From Spirochaetaceae bacterium (lineage in GTDB: Bacteria; Spirochaetota; Spirochaetia; Treponematales; Treponemataceae): a DNA stretch of 64,000 nt. The stretch is from NCBI GenBank assembly GCA_017416145.1, contig JAFQDD010000003.1:62001-126000 (forward strand). Reading direction: 5' to 3'. Made by a program: the position numbers and the translations under genes. The notes under the pieces are model-generated. The model saw nothing but the letters and a program-made list of their open reading frames with translations. It was not told the origin of the DNA and made no database searches. Of the stretch, positions 40,530-49,376 are shown in pieces. Position 1 is the stretch's first letter. Each line of letters begins with the position of its first letter.

Positions 40530-40585
40530 CTATTTCTCCCAAAAAAAATAAATCAGTAATTTATTTGTAATAGTTTATAAAACTA

Positions 40586-41161
40586 TTAGTTTACCTTATC
40601 AAAAATGAATTCTACAGAAATACCATCAGAAATTTTAAGTTGACTTCCGTCTTCTTTGATATACATTCCTTCATAATCAGCTGTGTTATCAGTAATTTCC
40701 ATATATTCTTTTACATACATAATATATGGACGTTCGGAAGTATATTCGTACATTGGTTGTGCCAAAATCATTGATTCCCAAAGCATATCAGGACTCATTT
40801 CTTGACCATTAGCTACAGAAAGCTCAACCATTTTGTCAATAAATTCTGTGTAATCACAAGACAAATTGTACACACCACAGATTTTCCCATCGTATTCCAC
40901 AGGTATTTCTAATGAATATGGAGCTTCGATAATAATTCCACCTGGAATCCCTGTATCCAACTCTGAAAACTCTTGAACAACAACAGTTTCCCATTTTCCA
41001 TAAATCTGACTTGCAGATGTTACAGGAATATAACCGATATTTGCATTTCTGCCTTCAACAGTTGTCGGAATAACAATTTCTTCTTTTGATTCTTTACTGG
41101 CACAACCAACAAAAGAAAAAATTACCAAGAAAACCACAAGTAAGGAAATTAGTTTCTTCAT
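40586..41161 (-). CDS. Putative lipoprotein, unknown
   Basis: 191 residues. MKKLISLLVVFLVIFSFVGC is a lipoprotein signal with Cys20. The mature part is a compact beta-rich domain (SQIYGKWETVVV and ADYEGMYIKEDGS), possibly lipocalin-like; not recognised. An AATAGTTT/AAACTATT hairpin lies just after the stop. Confidence 0.75.
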   Translation of the reverse strand: MKKLISLLVVFLVIFSFVGCASKESKEEIVIPTTVEGRNANIGYIPVTSASQIYGKWETVVVQEFSELDTGIPGGIIIEAPYSLEIPVEYDGKICGVYNLSCDYTEFIDKMVELSVANGQEMSPDMLWESMILAQPMYEYTSERPYIMYVKEYMEITDNTADYEGMYIKEDGSQLKISDGISVEFIFDKVN

Positions 41162-41279
41162 TAAAAACTCCTAATATAAAATGAATTATATACATTTTTC
41201 ATTTTTCTGAAAACTACAAAAAAAGAAAAACATTTGCATAATAAAACACAGTTTTTATACAAAACTGATTTTTCACCAA

Positions 41280-42128
41280 TTAATTATTCAAAAAAGCCTT
41301 AATTTTTTCAACTTCTTCCAAAGCAAGTTCTCGACCTTGATTATATGTATCCTGCATTTTTTGAGGATTTCGCTCTGTTCGACTAGCAACTAAATCAACC
41401 TTTGGTCGTAAAACATAAACATCACCGGACTTTTCGAGTTTTTCCAAATCTTTTAATTGCTGATTATAAATTAGATGGCGATTTTCCACAGCTTCAACAA
41501 ACTTGGGATATTTTTTGTAAACAAGTTTTATCAAAGGAAGCATGGCATTTTTACTCTTTTCATATCCCTTTGGTTGAGTCAAAATTACTACATTTTTTGT
41601 GTATCCCATTTTTCTAAAAGCAGTTTCTGGAATAGAATCAGCCACTCCCCCATCAAGAAGTTTTTGACCTTCCACATTCACAATTCGTGCCACCAAAGGC
41701 ATTGAAGCAGAAGAAACAATCCATTTTATATAATCATCCCTTAAACTTCTACATTGATGATAAACAGCTTTTCCACTTTCCACATCAGTTGAAACAGTGT
41801 AATATTTGCTAGTCTGATTTTCGAAAGTTTCATTATCAAATGGATCTAAAATCTGTGGTAATTGGTAATAACAAAAATCCACATTAAAATAATCCCCAGT
41901 TTTCAAAAGAGAACCGACACCCATATAGCGCTTATCTTTACAATATTTTAGTGCATAACGCAAAGAACGTCCTTTTTGTTTTGATAAAAAACTAGCTCCA
42001 TGAACAGCCCCAGCACTCACACCAATTACACCATCAAAAGAAATATCATTTTCTAAAAAAACATCCAAAATCCCTGCGGTAAAAATTCCTCTGTGACCAC
42101 CGCCTTCCAAAACCAAACCTTTTTTCAT
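41280..42128 (-). CDS. Patatin-like phospholipase (YjjU-like)
   Basis: 282 residues, cytosolic (no signal). Oxyanion loop GGGHRGIF at about 8-15, nucleophile elbow GVSAG with the catalytic Ser, and LLDGGVADSIP with the catalytic Asp are all canonical, unlike the exported patatin at 6638-8560. Acyl hydrolase; substrate unknown. SD GGAG. Confidence 0.88.
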   Translation of the reverse strand: MKKGLVLEGGGHRGIFTAGILDVFLENDISFDGVIGVSAGAVHGASFLSKQKGRSLRYALKYCKDKRYMGVGSLLKTGDYFNVDFCYYQLPQILDPFDNETFENQTSKYYTVSTDVESGKAVYHQCRSLRDDYIKWIVSSASMPLVARIVNVEGQKLLDGGVADSIPETAFRKMGYTKNVVILTQPKGYEKSKNAMLPLIKLVYKKYPKFVEAVENRHLIYNQQLKDLEKLEKSGDVYVLRPKVDLVASRTERNPQKMQDTYNQGRELALEEVEKIKAFLNN

Positions 42129-42160
42129 TTTCGCTCCAAAATTTTATAAATATACAATAC

Positions 42161-42190
42161 AGTATATCACAAAATATTTAAATATGTCAT
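42161..42190 (-). promoter_or_regulatory. Promoter of the patatin gene
   Basis: Minus strand -35 ATGACA (42185-42190), 18-bp spacer, -10 TATACT (42161-42166). Confidence 0.5.
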
Positions 42191-42248
42191 TTTTTGAAAA
42201 TAATATTAAAAGTCAAAAAAACGGATAAGAGTGAAAAAAAAATCATTA

Positions 42249-42277
42249 TTTACTAAACTATTTTTTTTTGCTATAAT
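42249..42277 (+). promoter_or_regulatory. adk: Promoter of adk
   Basis: -35 TTTACT (42249-42254), 17-bp spacer, perfect -10 TATAAT (42272-42277). Leader about 27 nt with SD AGGAG. Confidence 0.65.
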
Positions 42278-42310
42278 ATAGGAAAATATTTTCAATGTAG
42301 GAGAATTAAA

Positions 42311-42943
42311 ATGAAATTTATTTTTTTGGGACCTCCAGGGGCCGGTAAAGGTACTTTAGCTGCAAAAGTTGCAACTTCATACAACATTCCACACATTTCT
42401 ACAGGTGAAATTTTCCGTGCTGCAATTAAAGCAAAAACTCCACTTGGACTAAAAGTTCAAGCAATCATTGATTCTGGAGCTTTAGTTAGCGACGATATTA
42501 CTGTAGAACTTGTAAAAGACAGACTTTCTCAAGATGATGCTAAAGCAGGTTTCATTTTAGATGGTTTTCCTAGAACAATTCCACAAGCAGAAGCTCTTGC
42601 AAAAATCATTGATATCGACTCCGTTGTAAACTTTGACATTGCAGACAACGAGGTTGTTGGACGTCTTTCAGGTCGTCGTGTTTGCAAAAACTGTGGACAA
42701 AACTACCACGTAGAATTTATGCCACCAAAATCAGAAGGCAAATGTGATAAATGTGATTCTGAACTTTATACTCGCGATGATGACAAAATCGAAGCAATCA
42801 CACATCGTCTAGAAGTTTATCGCTCACAAACAGCACCTCTAATTGATTTTTACCGCGAAAAAAATCTTTTAACAGATATTGATGCTCGTCCTGCAACAGA
42901 AAAAATTCTTGCAGAATTCGAAGGCAAATATCCTCATAACTAA
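42311..42943 (+). CDS. adk: Adenylate kinase, zinc-LID type
   Basis: 210 residues; ATP + AMP to 2 ADP. P-loop GPPGAGKGT at 7-15, DGFPRT near 84, and a LID with CKNCG...CDKC, the four-cysteine zinc form seen in many Gram-positives and some spirochaetes. First gene of the plus-strand run adk-CYTH-DUF975-sppA-galK. Confidence 0.97.
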   Translation: MKFIFLGPPGAGKGTLAAKVATSYNIPHISTGEIFRAAIKAKTPLGLKVQAIIDSGALVSDDITVELVKDRLSQDDAKAGFILDGFPRTIPQAEALAKIIDIDSVVNFDIADNEVVGRLSGRRVCKNCGQNYHVEFMPPKSEGKCDKCDSELYTRDDDKIEAITHRLEVYRSQTAPLIDFYREKNLLTDIDARPATEKILAEFEGKYPHN

Positions 42944-42961
42944 TTTACAAAGGCCGTCATT

Positions 42962-43549
42962 ATGTACGAAGTTGAACTAAAAGCTTGGTTAGATAACAAA
43001 ACTGAAACCGAAAACAAGCTGAAAAACTTTGCCATTTTTGACGGCTTTTTTGAAAAACAAGACACTTATTATCACCTAAAATCACACAATATTACAGTTA
43101 GAATCCGAGAAGAAAAGATTACTCGCCAAAACGACCAAATCGAAAATCAAATCTTAGTTACATACAAAAAAAAAGAAAGTCGCTTGTCTGAAAATGGAGA
43201 AGCCTACGAAGTAAACTTAGAAAAAGAATTTACCATTTCTTCAAAGGAAGATTTTCAAGAAATTCTTTTTGATTCCGGTTATAAAATTTCACTAAAAAAA
43301 CACAAATCCGTTTCAAGTTATTATGTAAATGTAGAAAACATCCTAGAAACTCCAATATCCTGCCACGTAGAATTTTGTTACATAGAAAAACTTGGAGATT
43401 TCATCGAAATAGAAACCTTGACAGAAGACAATTCTGAAAAAAATACTACAAAATTAAAAGAAGCTTTAATTTTAATTTTGGAAAAGCTAGAAATTCCCAC
43501 TTCAAAAATTGAAAAGCGATATTACAAGGAGATGTTAAAAAATGTTTGA
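42962..43549 (+). CDS. CYTH-domain protein (class IV adenylate cyclase/thiamine triphosphatase fold)
   Basis: 195 residues. The N-terminal ExExK is EVELK at residues 3-7; repeated basic and acidic strands (NITVRIREEK, ILVTYKKKES, YEVNLEKEF) form the triphosphate tunnel. Members cleave inorganic or organic triphosphates or make cAMP; which one applies cannot be read. It overlaps the next gene by 8 bp. Confidence 0.85.
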   Translation: MYEVELKAWLDNKTETENKLKNFAIFDGFFEKQDTYYHLKSHNITVRIREEKITRQNDQIENQILVTYKKKESRLSENGEAYEVNLEKEFTISSKEDFQEILFDSGYKISLKKHKSVSSYYVNVENILETPISCHVEFCYIEKLGDFIEIETLTEDNSEKNTTKLKEALILILEKLEIPTSKIEKRYYKEMLKNV

Positions 43550-44213
43550 AAGAGTTACATTCAAATTAAATGCAAAAAAAACACTCTACGGAAATTGGAA
43601 AGTTCCTATTTTAGTTACTTTAGTAAATCTCGTCGTTTCCCTAATTTTTAACGCACCACAAATTTACTATCGTTTTGCATACGGAGATGGATATGTTTCT
43701 GTTTCCTCACCAATTTTCACTCTCTTATCATTAATTGCTACAGGTATAATTTCTTATGCCTCAACTGTTTTTTATCTTTCCTTTGCGGAAAACCCTAAAA
43801 CCAGTTTTTTAACATTTTTAGATGCCTTAAATTATTGGCTACGGGGAGTTTTGACTCTTTTGTGGCAAACTCTTTGGATTTTCCTTTGGTCTTTGTGTTT
43901 TATTATCCCAGGAATTGTCAAAGCAATCAGTTATTCCCAAATGTTTTATTTATTAGCAGAGTATCCCAAAATGAGCGTAAAACACGCAATGAAAGTTTCT
44001 ATGGAAATCACAAAAGGATACAGAGGTCAGCTTTTTATGATGTGTTTAAGTTTCTTTGGATTAGTGATTTTAAACACATTCACTTTTGGACTTTTATCTC
44101 TTTACATCAATCCTTATATGAATTTAACTTTTATAAACTCATACAAGTTTTTAAAAGCAAAAGCCCTTGAAACAGGCAGAATCACAGAAGAAGACTTGAA
44201 AAAAGAATTTTAG
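43542..44213 (+). CDS. DUF975-like membrane protein
   Basis: 223 residues, about five helices. The family features are visible: FIIPGIVKAISYSQMFYLL, a run of MKVSMEITKGYRGQLF and a C-terminal YINPYMNLTFINSYKFL. Function unknown in all members. Starts within the CYTH gene with AGGAG as SD. Confidence 0.75.
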   Translation: MFERVTFKLNAKKTLYGNWKVPILVTLVNLVVSLIFNAPQIYYRFAYGDGYVSVSSPIFTLLSLIATGIISYASTVFYLSFAENPKTSFLTFLDALNYWLRGVLTLLWQTLWIFLWSLCFIIPGIVKAISYSQMFYLLAEYPKMSVKHAMKVSMEITKGYRGQLFMMCLSFFGLVILNTFTFGLLSLYINPYMNLTFINSYKFLKAKALETGRITEEDLKKEF

Positions 44214-44240
44214 TCAATTTTAACAAAACAAGGAAGCATA

Positions 44241-45305
44241 ATGTTAGAAAATCTACCAATTCCACCAGATGAAGAAAGTCAAACTATAGACTTACAAGAA
44301 AAAAACTTGGTATCAATCGAAACTAGCCCCGTCCAAGAGGAAAATCCTAAAAAGAAAAATTTTACAGGTTTAATAATTCTTGGAATAATTTGTATTCTTG
44401 GCTTGTTTTTTGGATTTTTCCAAAGCGAAATATTTGATTCTGATAATTTGTTTTTTCCTTCATCAAAACATACTTTTGGAAAAGGAAAATTTATTGCCAC
44501 AATTTCTATCGAAGGCACTATCGAAGAAAAAAATCAAACCTACGATCAACTTTGGCTTTTATCAACAATCGAAGAATTAAAATATGATTCAAACAATGTG
44601 GGAATTATGCTTAAAATCAATTCTCCAGGAGGTGCAGTTTACGAGTCTGACGAAGTTTACCTTGCGTTATTAGACTACAAAACTTCTGGAAAACCTATTT
44701 TTGCTTACTTTGAATCTATGGCAGCTTCTGGCGGATATTATATTGGTTGTGCTGCAGATTACATTTTTGCAAACAGAAACACTTTAACCGGTTCTATCGG
44801 CGTAATTTACGGTCAACATCTTGATTTATCAAAATTGCTAGAAAAATACGGAATTGATTTTACAACCATTACAGCTGGTGAAAACAAAAATATGGGAAGT
44901 TTTGCAGAACCTTTAACAGCTGAACAAAAAGAGATTTTGCAATCCATTGCAGATGAATGTTATGAACAATTTACAGGAATTGTGGCAGAAAGTCGACAAA
45001 TGGATATTGAAACTGTAAAAAAATTGGCTGATGGCAGAGTTTACACGGCAAAACAAGCCTTGGAAAAGGGTTTAATTGACGAAATTTCTACATATTCTGA
45101 AGCATATTCGGATTTTCTATCGTATATTTATGAAAATTATGATATAACAAAATCAATAAATGAAGTATACTTTGAACCAGAATCTAAATATTCTTTTTCG
45201 GACTATTTTTATTCTGTTTTTTCAAATATAAACAAGGCTGAAACATCTTTTTCTAGCATAGGGGAAGAAGATTATCGTCCTGTATTTTTTTATCAATATT
45301 TTTAG
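44241..45305 (+). CDS. sppA: Signal peptide peptidase SppA (S49)
   Basis: 354 residues. One N-terminal membrane helix (about 36-55) anchors an extracytoplasmic S49 domain: KINSPGGAVYESDE, catalytic Ser in MAASGGYYIG, TLTGSIGVIYG and the catalytic-Lys region AGENKNMGS. Degrades cleaved signal peptides at the inner membrane. Short (67-kDa-type duplication absent), like the B. subtilis enzyme. Confidence 0.92.
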   Translation: MLENLPIPPDEESQTIDLQEKNLVSIETSPVQEENPKKKNFTGLIILGIICILGLFFGFFQSEIFDSDNLFFPSSKHTFGKGKFIATISIEGTIEEKNQTYDQLWLLSTIEELKYDSNNVGIMLKINSPGGAVYESDEVYLALLDYKTSGKPIFAYFESMAASGGYYIGCAADYIFANRNTLTGSIGVIYGQHLDLSKLLEKYGIDFTTITAGENKNMGSFAEPLTAEQKEILQSIADECYEQFTGIVAESRQMDIETVKKLADGRVYTAKQALEKGLIDEISTYSEAYSDFLSYIYENYDITKSINEVYFEPESKYSFSDYFYSVFSNINKAETSFSSIGEEDYRPVFFYQYF

Positions 45306-45314
45306 GAGAACACT

Positions 45315-46586
45315 TTGGATTTTTCAAAATTCGAACACACTTTTACCAAATTGTACGGTAAAGAAAATCTAGCAACTCAATACAAACGTTTTGAGGTTTT
45401 GGTAGAAAACTACAAAAAACGCTACTCTTCAAATGGTGAAAAAATTAGACTTTTCACTTCTCCTGGAAGAACTGAAATTGGTGGAAATCACACAGACCAC
45501 AATCTTGGAAAAGTTCTTGCTGGAAGCATTCAGTTGGATTGTATTGGAGCAGTTGAAGAAACTGAAAACACAATTACAATTTACGATTTAACTTACAACG
45601 AAGACTATTCTATCGACATTAATAAAACAGAACGTATTCCTGATGAAAAAGGTTCTATCGCTTTGGTTCGAGGAATCGTTCAAGGTTTTAAAAACGCAGG
45701 ATACAAAGTTGGTGGTTTTAACTCTTGTTTTACAAGTGATGTAATTGCTGCAGCTGGTGTTAGTTCATCTGCTTCTTTTGAAATGATGATTTGTGCAATT
45801 TTAAACATTCTTTTTAACGATGGAAAAATTCCTCTTGCAAAACTTGTAGCTATCGGACAATTTGCAGAAAATGCCTACTGGGACAAAGCTTCTGGACAGT
45901 TAGACCAAACAGCTTGTGCCGCTGGTGGAATAATTTGTATCGACTTTGAAAACAAAGAAGAACCTTTAACTCGCAAAGTAAACTTTGATTTTGCAGCCGC
46001 TGGTTACACAATGATGTTAGTTGTGACTGGAAAAGGCCACGCAGACCTTTCTGCAGAATATTCAGCTGTTCCTCAAGAAATGAAAGCTGTGGCTTCTTTC
46101 TTTGGACAAGATACTTTGCGTGGACTATCTTTTGAAGATATTACAAAAAATCTACCAGTTCTTCGTGCAAAATTCGGAGACAGAGCTGTAATGCGCTCAC
46201 TACACTTTTTTGAAGAAAACGTAAGAGTTGAAAAAGAAATCGAAGCCCTTGAAAAAGGTGATTTTGACTCATTCTTGAAATTGGTAGAAGCATCTGGAAA
46301 TTCATCTTGGAAATGGCTACAAAACATTTGTGTACCAGGTGTTGCAGAAGAACAACCTATGGCTATTTGTTTAGCACTTTCTGAATATTTTATCAGAACC
46401 CACAACAAAGGTGCTTGTCGTTTGCACGGAGGCGGTTTTGCTGGAGTTATTCAAGCATTTATCCCAAATGAATTAGCTGATGAATATGTTGAATATATGA
46501 ACACAGCCTTAAACGGTGGAAAAGATGGTAAAAACAACGTTTACAGAATGACCATTCGCCCACTTGGCACAATAGAAATTTGCTAA
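45315..46586 (+). CDS. galK: Galactokinase (GHMP kinase)
   Basis: 423 residues. Signature PGRTEIGGNHTDHN (variant of the galactokinase PGR..GEHTDYN motif), ATP loop AAAGVSSSASFE, catalytic Asp region SGQLDQTACAAGG and RLHGGGFAGV near the end. Start is TTG at 45315 with AGGAG 6 nt upstream. The matching epimerase galE is in this window at 55625, but not adjacent. Confidence 0.88.
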   Translation: MDFSKFEHTFTKLYGKENLATQYKRFEVLVENYKKRYSSNGEKIRLFTSPGRTEIGGNHTDHNLGKVLAGSIQLDCIGAVEETENTITIYDLTYNEDYSIDINKTERIPDEKGSIALVRGIVQGFKNAGYKVGGFNSCFTSDVIAAAGVSSSASFEMMICAILNILFNDGKIPLAKLVAIGQFAENAYWDKASGQLDQTACAAGGIICIDFENKEEPLTRKVNFDFAAAGYTMMLVVTGKGHADLSAEYSAVPQEMKAVASFFGQDTLRGLSFEDITKNLPVLRAKFGDRAVMRSLHFFEENVRVEKEIEALEKGDFDSFLKLVEASGNSSWKWLQNICVPGVAEEQPMAICLALSEYFIRTHNKGACRLHGGGFAGVIQAFIPNELADEYVEYMNTALNGGKDGKNNVYRMTIRPLGTIEIC

Positions 46587-46598
46587 CCATTTTTATCC

Positions 46599-46648
46599 AA
46601 AAAAAGGGTTGTCTTCTACACAAAATCGTGTTGGACAACCCTTTTTTT
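46599..46648. terminator. Bidirectional terminator between galK and the response regulator
   Basis: GGGTTGTC (46606-46613)/GACAACCC (46634-46641), flanked by A7 and T7, with a further internal stem ACAC/GTGT. Works in both directions; the stop codon of the convergent gene lies in the T tract. Confidence 0.92.
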
Positions 46649-47228
46649 ATAAACTAAAATGCTGATTTATAGCTTCTGATATTTTTCTAAAATCTATAGG
46701 CTTTTGAAAAAACTCCTTTGCACCAAGACGTTTTACTCTTTCTTCAATGCCTTCATCCTGCAAAGAAGTAATTACAAAAACAGCAGGTTTTCCAAGACTT
46801 TCAGTTGTATTAATTTTTTCACATAAACTAAAACCATCAACTCCCGGAAGATTCAAATCCAAAAAAACAAGATTTGGTTTATGCTCAGTAATCATAATAC
46901 CAGCTTCAAAACCGTCAAAAGCTTGAAAAACCTCAGCTTTTTCATAATTCTTTTGTATATATTTTGTTAATACAGTATTTAATCCTTTATCATCATCAAC
47001 AATCAAAATAGACAAATCCGTTGAAAAACCTTCTGGAAATCTCATATTACGGTCTTTCATAAAAGTGATTAAATCTTCTTTGTAAACACGATATTGTCCA
47101 CCTGGTGTAGTAAAAGCTTTTAAATGCCCGTTACGAATCCAGTTAATTGCTGTCTGATTAACTACACCACAAATATTTGCCACTTCTAAAGCAGAATATA
47201 CAGTTGTTTTCTTAGATTTTTTAACCAT
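46647..47228 (-). CDS. Response regulator with N-terminal excisionase-like HTH and C-terminal receiver
   Basis: 193 residues. Residues 8-58 form a MerR/excisionase-like winged HTH (SALEVANICGVVNQTAINWI, then GGQYRVYKEDL). Residues 70-193 are a receiver: acidic pocket VDDDKG, phospho-Asp in LVFLDLNLPGVDG, Thr in VITSLQ, Lys in FFQKPID. The domain order is inverted relative to most DNA-binding regulators. No histidine kinase is adjacent. No SD is seen before the ATG. Confidence 0.85.
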   Translation of the reverse strand: MVKKSKKTTVYSALEVANICGVVNQTAINWIRNGHLKAFTTPGGQYRVYKEDLITFMKDRNMRFPEGFSTDLSILIVDDDKGLNTVLTKYIQKNYEKAEVFQAFDGFEAGIMITEHKPNLVFLDLNLPGVDGFSLCEKINTTESLGKPAVFVITSLQDEGIEERVKRLGAKEFFQKPIDFRKISEAINQHFSL

Positions 47229-47280
47229 AAAGTTAGTTTAACATATATTTAAAATTTATATAACCAAAATTCTCTAAAAT

Positions 47281-47895
47281 TTATAAAATTTCTCTAATAA
47301 CTCTATTATTAAAGCCTAAACGCTCCAATGCCGCATAAATTTTTTCTTCTTTTTTGCCGATTCTCTGTAGTTTTTCTAAAGCTTTTTTACAAATTTCAAC
47401 TTCACTCTTTTCTGAAAAAAACTCATCTATTTGACTTGAAGCGATTTTTTTGTCCACTCCCCTTTGTAAAAGTTCTTGCATCAAGCGATTTCTACCTTCA
47501 AAATGAGTTATAGACCGATTTCGTAAAAAAGCCATTGCAAATCGAGAATCATTCAAATATCCCCTTTCCTCAAGATAATCCAAAGCTTGATTTATAGATG
47601 AAATAGAATGTTCTTTTTTTTGTAGCTTGTTTCTTAGTACGAATCTAGAATATTCTGTTTTCCCAAGATATTCCATAGCTTTTTTTTCAGCAGAAAATGC
47701 AAGTCCAGCATTTACACAATCTTCAAATTCATCAACGGAAAGTTCGATATCCACATCCAAAATAATATTCTGATTATGTAAATAATTTTTGCGTAAATAA
47801 AATGTACTTACTGAATTAACTGATATTTGAAAAAGACTTTCACTAATTTGTTTTATAGAGGTAATTTTGTAAATATCACACTTTTGATTTTCCAT
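47281..47895 (-). CDS. recX: RecX family regulatory protein
   Basis: 204 residues, helical. The tandem three-helix RecX repeats are visible: LGKTEYSRFVLRNKLQKK, LDYLEERGYLNDSRFA and IDEFFSEKSEVEICKKALEK. RecX modulates RecA filaments. recA is not in the window. The promoter ends 7 nt before the ATG and no SD exists. Confidence 0.85.
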   Translation of the reverse strand: MENQKCDIYKITSIKQISESLFQISVNSVSTFYLRKNYLHNQNIILDVDIELSVDEFEDCVNAGLAFSAEKKAMEYLGKTEYSRFVLRNKLQKKEHSISSINQALDYLEERGYLNDSRFAMAFLRNRSITHFEGRNRLMQELLQRGVDKKIASSQIDEFFSEKSEVEICKKALEKLQRIGKKEEKIYAALERLGFNNRVIREIL

Positions 47896-47902
47896 AGATT
47901 CA

Positions 47903-47931
47903 ACTATAAATATTGTTTTTTAATCGGTCAA
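47903..47931 (-). promoter_or_regulatory. recX: Promoter giving a possible leaderless recX mRNA
   Basis: Minus strand -35 TTGACC (47926-47931), 17-bp spacer, -10 TATAGT (47903-47908), then 7 nt to the ATG at 47895. No Shine-Dalgarno. Confidence 0.6.
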
Positions 47932-47980
47932 GATAACAATTTCTAAGATTTAGAATTATTTTTTTTTAGAAATTTAAAAC

Positions 47981-48008
47981 AAAAAAAACCAGCCCAAAAT
48001 GAGCTGGT
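47981..48008 (-). terminator. Rho-independent terminator of rplM-rpsI
   Basis: ACCAGC (47988-47993)/GCTGGT (48003-48008), loop of 9, followed on the minus strand by eight U. Confidence 0.85.
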
Positions 48009-48029
48009 CTTGTACAACAAAAGCAAAAA

Positions 48030-48422
48030 TTAGCGTTTGCTGAATTGGAATCTTCTACGTGCACCACGTTGACCGTATTTTTTACGTTCAACCATACGTG
48101 AATCACGTGTAAGGTATCCGTTAGCATGTAGTGAGCTGTGGTTAGCTTCGTCTACTTGTGTTAATGCACGAGAAATACCGTGTAAACAAGCACCAGCTTG
48201 ACCGTTTAGACCACCACCAACAACTGTGATTACGATATCGTATTTTGAATCACTTGCTGTAACCATAAGTGGTTGTTTTACAACTTGAACTTGTTCTGCT
48301 GTAGCAAAATAGTCGTTTACATCTTTACCGTTTACAGTAATTTTTCCATTTCCTTCACGGATATAAACACGTGCAACAGCTGTCTTTCTTCTTCCTGTTC
48401 CAATACCTAAGTTTCTTACCAT
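48030..48422 (-). CDS. rpsI: 30S ribosomal protein S9
   Basis: 130 residues. GTGRRKTAVARVYI and the C-terminal basic tail YGQRGARRRFQFSKR that reaches the P-site tRNA are intact. 14 bp after rplM; SD AGGAG. Confidence 0.97.
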   Translation of the reverse strand: MVRNLGIGTGRRKTAVARVYIREGNGKITVNGKDVNDYFATAEQVQVVKQPLMVTASDSKYDIVITVVGGGLNGQAGACLHGISRALTQVDEANHSSLHANGYLTRDSRMVERKKYGQRGARRRFQFSKR

Positions 48423-48436
48423 ACTAAACTCCTACC

Positions 48437-48865
48437 TTATACTTCTAATGGTTGTGGATTTTGTGCTGCACAAGGATTTTCGCTACCAGCAAAAATCTTT
48501 ACGTTCTTGAGCAATTTGCGTCCAAGACGACCATTAGGGAGCATTCCTTTAATAGCAAGTTTTAAAGGATCTTCAGGATGACGTTCAATTTTCTTATTGA
48601 AAGTGAAAGACTTAAGTCCACCAGCATAACCAGTGTGGTGATAGTAGATTTTACCATCTGCTTTGTTACCTGTAACAGCAACTTTGTCAGCATTGATAAT
48701 CACAATGTAATCACCCATTTCTTGGTTTGGTGTGTAAGTTGGTTTGTGTTTTCCACGTAATACAGCAGCAGCTTTTGCAGCTACACGTCCTAGTGGTTTG
48801 TCAGCAGCGTCAATAACATACCAGTTACGTACTGCTTCGTGTTCTTTTACGAAAATAGTTTTCAT
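48437..48865 (-). CDS. rplM: 50S ribosomal protein L13
   Basis: 142 residues. WYVIDAADKPLGRVA, VINADKVAVTGNK and GMLPNGRLGRKLLKNVKIF are characteristic. Promoter and a hairpin-bearing leader of about 120 nt precede it. Confidence 0.97.
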   Translation of the reverse strand: MKTIFVKEHEAVRNWYVIDAADKPLGRVAAKAAAVLRGKHKPTYTPNQEMGDYIVIINADKVAVTGNKADGKIYYHHTGYAGGLKSFTFNKKIERHPEDPLKLAIKGMLPNGRLGRKLLKNVKIFAGSENPCAAQNPQPLEV

Positions 48866-48896
48866 ATTTGTACCTTACGTAATAAAAAATCCTTCA

Positions 48897-48931
48897 GGAA
48901 AACCTACCTTGCATCTGGAGTTTTTCCTGCT
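48897..48931 (-). promoter_or_regulatory. Leader hairpin upstream of rplM
   Basis: Perfect 8-bp stem CAGGAAAA (48897-48904)/TTTTCCTG (48924-48931) about 30 nt before the start codon. Candidate L13 autoregulatory site. Confidence 0.45.
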
Positions 48932-48994
48932 TCATAATATCTAGGTGAGCAAACCTTTTTCTTGATATTTGAAGTGCAGATATACGGGAATCTT

Positions 48995-49023
48995 ATAGTA
49001 CCAATTTATTGAGTTTTGGTCAA
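48995..49023 (-). promoter_or_regulatory. rplM: Promoter of rplM-rpsI
   Basis: Minus strand -35 TTGACC (49018-49023), 17-bp spacer, -10 TACTAT (48995-49000). Confidence 0.7.
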
Positions 49024-49027
49024 TAGA

Positions 49028-49258
49028 TTACTTAATATCTATATTATTTCGTGAGGCTTCTTCTTCTTTTTTTGCTTCATTCTTATCTTTGATATCTGCA
49101 ATTCCAACAAAAATTGCAATTATTCCAATAAAAGCAGATAAAATAGGAGCTGCACCTTTCAAAAAAGTTATAATTTCAGCTCCCCAACCTAAAAATCCAG
49201 GCAAAGCAGCGAAGATTGTAAAAAGAATTAGGGCAACACCGATTATCATTGCTAACAT
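49028..49258 (-). CDS. Small two-helix membrane protein
   Basis: 76 residues: MLAMIIGVALILFTIFAALP and a second hydrophobic segment (about 36-54), then a charged tail (DIKDKNEAKKEEEAS). GGAGG before the ATG shows it is translated. Function unknown. Its stop lies directly before the rplM promoter. Confidence 0.65.
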   Translation of the reverse strand: MLAMIIGVALILFTIFAALPGFLGWGAEIITFLKGAAPILSAFIGIIAIFVGIADIKDKNEAKKEEEASRNNIDIK

Positions 49259-49342
49259 TATCTTCCTCCAAAAAAACTTTATATTTATATATTACACAAA
49301 AAAAATCTATACTTCAACTAATTTTTTATCAAAATATTACTC

Positions 49343-49370
49343 TTGACATTTTCACTATTGAAATTACAAT
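49343..49370 (+). promoter_or_regulatory. Promoter giving a possible leaderless mRNA for the aldo/keto reductase
   Basis: Consensus -35 TTGACA (49343-49348), 16-bp spacer, -10 TACAAT (49365-49370), then 6 nt to the ATG at 49377. No Shine-Dalgarno. Confidence 0.6.
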
Positions 49371-49376
49371 AAAATT

